The notes under the pieces are model-generated. The model was not told where the DNA came from. It saw only the letters and a list, made by a program, of their open reading frames with translations, and searched no databases. This document shows, piece by piece, positions 40,023-42,527 of a stretch of DNA of 42,527 nt. The stretch's first letter is position 1, and every line of letters starts with the position of its first letter. The translations under genes and the position numbers were made by a program. The DNA is from a virus, in the IMG/VR virus record IMGVR_UViG_3300046689_000434, positions 1 to 42,527 of that record. The stretch is one strand, 5' to 3'.

Positions 40023-40332
40023 CACAGCACAAAACCCGCTCCGCCTGCACCCGGCACCGGAGTCAGCCACCGTCGAACTGCTTTACCGCATCTTCGGCGA
40101 CGTCCTGATCCCGCTCGACAAAGTGCGTGAGCAGTACTTCCGCAACCTCAACGAGCAATCGTTCGTGGCCGAGATCAGCAGCGGCCGTATCCAGCTCCCG
40201 ATCACCACGCTGGACACCAGCCGAAAGGCACCGAAGTACGCCCACATCCGCCACGTCGCCTCATTGATCGACATCCGCGCATACAAGGCCGATGAAGACA
40301 TGCAGCGACAGCAGGACGACACCAACGAGTAG
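40015..40332 (+). CDS. Pyocin activator PrtN-like protein
   Basis: The 105-aa product has TVELLYRIFGDVLIPLDKVREQYFRNLNEQSFVAEISSGRIQLPI followed by KAPKYAHIRHVASLIDIRAYKADED. This matches the PrtN family (pyocin activator), DNA-binding proteins that switch on pyocin genes after DNA damage. Here it is part of the early operon under CI control, so it could activate a phage promoter or host pyocin genes. AAGGAGG lies upstream. Confidence 0.8.
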   Translation: MSSTAQNPLRLHPAPESATVELLYRIFGDVLIPLDKVREQYFRNLNEQSFVAEISSGRIQLPITTLDTSRKAPKYAHIRHVASLIDIRAYKADEDMQRQQDDTNE

Positions 40333-40391
40333 CATCCACAAAACCGAACGGCTGCCACCACCAGCCAATGAAATCACCAGGAGCACACCAC

Positions 40392-40811
40392 ATGACTGCA
40401 ATTCAGATCTGCGCACTAATTGGACTCATTGCCGGAGCAGTCCTTCTGTACTGGATTGGTTATCGCAACGGCATGGCTGATGGTCGATATGAAGGCCGGG
40501 AGGATGGCAAGAATACGGAGCGCGCCGAAAACGCCAAAACCATTGGCGAACTGAGGGCATCCCTCGACTTCATCAAGGCTAACCATAAGCATTTGGCGCA
40601 ATTCAGCAAGCGTTTGCAGCGTGTATCGGCATTTGGCGAAACCGAACGCCAAACGCTACTCGACATTGCTGAAAAGCTTCGGATCGCAGCCGAGACTTTT
40701 GCCGCGTTTCGTACGGGTAAAAAACTGGAGCGTGAAACCAGAGCCTTGCACGACCAAGCGCTGGCCATGGCTGACATTCTGCAGGCCGCCACGGAAGGAG
40801 AAGCCGCATGA
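40392..40811 (+). CDS. Membrane-anchored coiled-coil protein, 139 aa
   Basis: ATG 40392 has AGGAG upstream. One N-terminal hydrophobic segment (IQICALIGLIAGAVLLYWIGYRNG) is followed by a long charged helical domain (EGREDGKNTERAENAKTIGELRASLDFIKANHKHLAQFSKRL), likely a coiled coil facing the cytoplasm. No family is recognised. It is coupled to the excisionase gene by ATGA. Confidence 0.65.
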   Translation: MTAIQICALIGLIAGAVLLYWIGYRNGMADGRYEGREDGKNTERAENAKTIGELRASLDFIKANHKHLAQFSKRLQRVSAFGETERQTLLDIAEKLRIAAETFAAFRTGKKLERETRALHDQALAMADILQAATEGEAA

Positions 40812-41449
40812 ACGGCACGCTCTCCTACTTCGGACCAACTCATTATCGAATCTCAGAGCAAAGCGGCGAACAATCTCGCGTACGAGCACGATTGTCGACC
40901 GCTTTGCTCTGCGACGACACGCGAGTCGACACCCATGAAATAAACAGTCTCTGCCGCGCAGCAGCAGGCATTAATGCTTTTCCTCAAGCCGCTACCGAGG
41001 CATCTACCCCCCACCAAAAGCTGCGCCGGGCAGCGCCTCACAATGCAACGCTGAGCGCTCAGAAACGCTCGCCCGCGCAGCTTGCCGAGGGGTATACGCA
41101 GTGTGATGAGGCGGCAGAGCCATCGCTGCCGACCTATCACCTCGACAAGATTCCAGAAGACAAGATGGCTGAACTAGTCGGTACAACGCGCCGGGCATTG
41201 CAAGGCAAGCGCGCCAGAGGCGTCATCCCCAAAGGGGTCTGGAACAGCATCGATAGCCGCATTTATTACAGCCTAAGGAGATACGAAGCATGGCTCGAGA
41301 GCCAATGGGATTGCCCACCGGAGTTGAATTTGCAGGACAGTCCGTCCGCATTCGCTTCACCTGGAATGGGCAACGCCGTTGCGAAACCCTCCCCTATCCC
41401 CAAACGCCGAAGGGGATTAAGGCTGCCGCCGACTTACGCGCTAACGTAA
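40808..41449 (+). CDS. xis: Excisionase-like protein with N-terminal extension, 213 aa
   Basis: Residues ~110-175 (LDKIPEDKMAELVGTTRRALQGKRARGVIPKGVWNSIDSRIYYSLRRYEAWLESQWDCPPELN) form an excisionase-type winged helix of the kind often next to integrases. It bends attachment-site DNA to drive excision. The first ~105 residues have no recognised fold and may be a fused or misannotated extension, but no better in-frame start exists before the domain. The 3' end overlaps the integrase by 160 bases. Confidence 0.75.
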   Translation: MNGTLSYFGPTHYRISEQSGEQSRVRARLSTALLCDDTRVDTHEINSLCRAAAGINAFPQAATEASTPHQKLRRAAPHNATLSAQKRSPAQLAEGYTQCDEAAEPSLPTYHLDKIPEDKMAELVGTTRRALQGKRARGVIPKGVWNSIDSRIYYSLRRYEAWLESQWDCPPELNLQDSPSAFASPGMGNAVAKPSPIPKRRRGLRLPPTYALT

Positions 41450-42498
41450 CCAGCCTGATCAAGCACGGCGTGCTGGATGATCAGCGCTACGCCGAACTGT
41501 TCCCCAACTCCACCTATGCCACCTACTCGGCGACTCCCCGTTTCGGGGAGTACGCCCAGGAGTGGCTAGACAGTCGCGAGATCGTGGCCGGGACGCGCAA
41601 GAACTACCTCGGCTCCCTCAATCTATATTGGATGCCGTACCTGGCGATGCTGCCCATCGACAGCATCACCTCGGTGATGCTGCGCAAGGTGGTAGCCAAT
41701 ACCGAATGGCCGACGCCGGGCGTAAAGCGCGCGGCGATCCAGCGCCTGACCACAGTGTTCGGTACAGCGGTAAAAGATGGCCTGATGAACCGCAACCCAG
41801 TGGAATCCATCGAACTGCCAGTGAAGGCCAAAAAGCCCATCGATCCGTTCACGGTCGGCGAGGCCAACCAGATCATTGATCACCTTTATAAGACGCTGAC
41901 CCATTCAATGGGGATCTACGCGGCCTATTTTGAGTTCGCCTTTTACACCGGCATGCGCCCCAGCGAGATCGCGGCGCTGCGCTGGGAAGAGGTCGACAAG
42001 GAAAAGCGGCTGGTCAACGTGTGTCGAATCGTCGCGGACTATAAGATCGAGGAGCGTACCAAAACCCGTAACGGGCGCCAGGTCATGCTCAACAGTCGCG
42101 CACTGCACGCCATCGAACAAGCCGAGCTGGTGGCGCAACAACGAGCCTTGCAGAGCCGTCGCAAACGCGCCGAATCGCCCTACGTGTTCCCACCAACGAA
42201 GAACTTCGAGTTCATTCAACAGTCGAGCGTGACCGATAAACACTTCCAGGCTGCACTGACCGAATTGGGGATTCGCGCCCGCCGGCAATACAACTGCCGA
42301 CACACTTACGCTACCATGTGCCTCATGGCGGGTATGAACCCTGCGTTTATTGCCACTCAGCTCGGTCATAGCGTTCAGATGTTGCTATCGACCTACGCCC
42401 GATGGATCAACTCCAGCACCGACTGGGGTGAACTCGGAAAGCTCGAAAACAGCTTGATTGGTACAAAATTGGTACAGACAGAAACAGTACCCCTCTGA
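41290..42498 (+). CDS. int: Tyrosine-recombinase integrase
   Basis: A 402-aa phage integrase. The N-terminal ~70 residues form an arm-type DNA-binding domain (GVEFAGQSVRIRFTWNGQRR). Residues ~80-170 are the core-binding SAM-like domain. The catalytic domain has R223 (GMRPSEIAAL), R337-H338 (CRHTYAT), H360 (LGHS) and nucleophile Y369 (STYARW). The first histidine of the H-x-x-R box is replaced by tyrosine (Y334), as in some related integrases. AAGGAG precedes the ATG. Integration site choice is set by this enzyme. Confidence 0.95.
   Translation: MAREPMGLPTGVEFAGQSVRIRFTWNGQRRCETLPYPQTPKGIKAAADLRANVTSLIKHGVLDDQRYAELFPNSTYATYSATPRFGEYAQEWLDSREIVAGTRKNYLGSLNLYWMPYLAMLPIDSITSVMLRKVVANTEWPTPGVKRAAIQRLTTVFGTAVKDGLMNRNPVESIELPVKAKKPIDPFTVGEANQIIDHLYKTLTHSMGIYAAYFEFAFYTGMRPSEIAALRWEEVDKEKRLVNVCRIVADYKIEERTKTRNGRQVMLNSRALHAIEQAELVAQQRALQSRRKRAESPYVFPPTKNFEFIQQSSVTDKHFQAALTELGIRARRQYNCRHTYATMCLMAGMNPAFIATQLGHSVQMLLSTYARWINSSTDWGELGKLENSLIGTKLVQTETVPL
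42459..42475 (+). repeat. Candidate attR: near-copy of the sequence at 443-460
   Basis: This 17-bp sequence lies within the last codons of the integrase gene (reading I-G-T-K-L-V). Overlap of attP with the integrase 3' end is common in phages. The one-base difference from the left copy means an exact core cannot be defined here. The window stops 52 bases further on, so the right host flank cannot be checked. Confidence 0.4.
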
Positions 42499-42527
42499 AA
42501 CCCTTATGGAATCAGCCCCTGTGACAC

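Larger units (their letters stand above)
443..42498. mobile_element. Integrated temperate myophage (prophage)
   Basis: The block holds a complete set of phage modules: integrase and excisionase at the right end, immunity region, replication, packaging, lambda-like head, P2-like contractile tail and lysis genes, all in syntenic order. The left limit is uncertain. It is set at an 18-bp sequence (443-460) that nearly repeats at 42459-42475 inside the integrase 3' end, differing by one A in an A-run. If that limit is right, the cargo genes at 754-8229 belong to the phage. No essential gene is visibly broken, so the element may be inducible. That is inferred from gene content only. Confidence 0.85.

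Noticed and set aside
40868-41110. Leftward frames opposite the excisionase N-terminal region as alternatives to it
   Set aside because: They lack starts with ribosome sites and conflict with the ATGA-coupled rightward gene order.

Overview
The window is almost entirely an integrated temperate myophage (about 42 kb) in a Pseudomonas-type chromosome. The host assignment rests on GC-rich codon use, a LexA box of the CTGT-N8-ACAG type, umuDC of the rulAB kind, a PrtN (pyocin activator)-like gene and recognisable Pseudomonas prophage proteins. Host sequence is clear only at the far left: the 3' end of an Smr-domain gene (1-245). A tyrosine integrase (41290-42498) marks the right end. A near-identical 17/18-bp sequence, TGGTAC-A4/5-TTGGTAC, occurs at 443-460 and 42459-42475 and may mark the attachment sites, but this is not proven.

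Layout. (a) 754-5697: five rightward, AT-richer cargo genes of mostly unknown function. They include a 691-aa protein with a possible PIN-like segment and two C-terminal membrane segments, a P-loop kinase and an HNH endonuclease. (b) 5749-8229: an SOS module with umuDC leftward and a YedK/HMCES-type SRAP gene rightward, sharing a perfect LexA box. (c) 8230-8956: non-coding DNA with striking 8-bp tandem arrays and a possible 26-aa hydrophobic peptide gene. (d) 8957-9751: a D12-class adenine methylase with its own LexA box. (e) 9902-31422: the leftward late operon, read right to left as TerS, TerL, gpW, portal, ClpP-like protease, decoration protein, capsid and joining proteins (lambda-like head), then V, W, J, I, fibre, fibre assembly, sheath, tube, E/E', tape measure, U, X, D (P2-like contractile tail), then endolysin and Rz/Rz1. 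The holin sits at the start of this operon (31569-31913). (f) 32868-36759: Q-like regulator, VapE-type primase/helicase, TraR/DksA zinc finger, CII-like and Cro-like genes, all leftward. (g) 36839-38618: CI-type repressor and a convergent gene that looks like DUF2806. (h) 38798-42498: rightward early operon of small proteins, KilAC-like, PrtN-like, excisionase and integrase.

Regulation. The repressor has the Ala-Gly cleavage site and Ser/Lys dyad of SOS-cleaved CI proteins. TCAAC-N5-GTTGA operators occur in two clusters, around the cro/cI start and about 1.9 kb away over the early rightward promoter, which suggests lambda-like dual control. Two further LexA boxes couple umuDC, the SRAP gene and the methylase directly to DNA damage. 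Several terminator-like hairpins, one of them inside the endolysin reading frame, lie in the late operon downstream of a Q-like gene, which would fit processive antitermination.

The best leads for undescribed biology are the structured non-coding block between cro and cII (36267-36494), the probable +1 (or -2) frameshift in the tail chaperone, the GTGGGAC array at 32566-32841, and the cargo genes (691-aa protein, HNH protein, DUF2806 protein), which sit where prophages usually carry anti-phage functions. All functional names come from motif recognition by eye; no database search was run.
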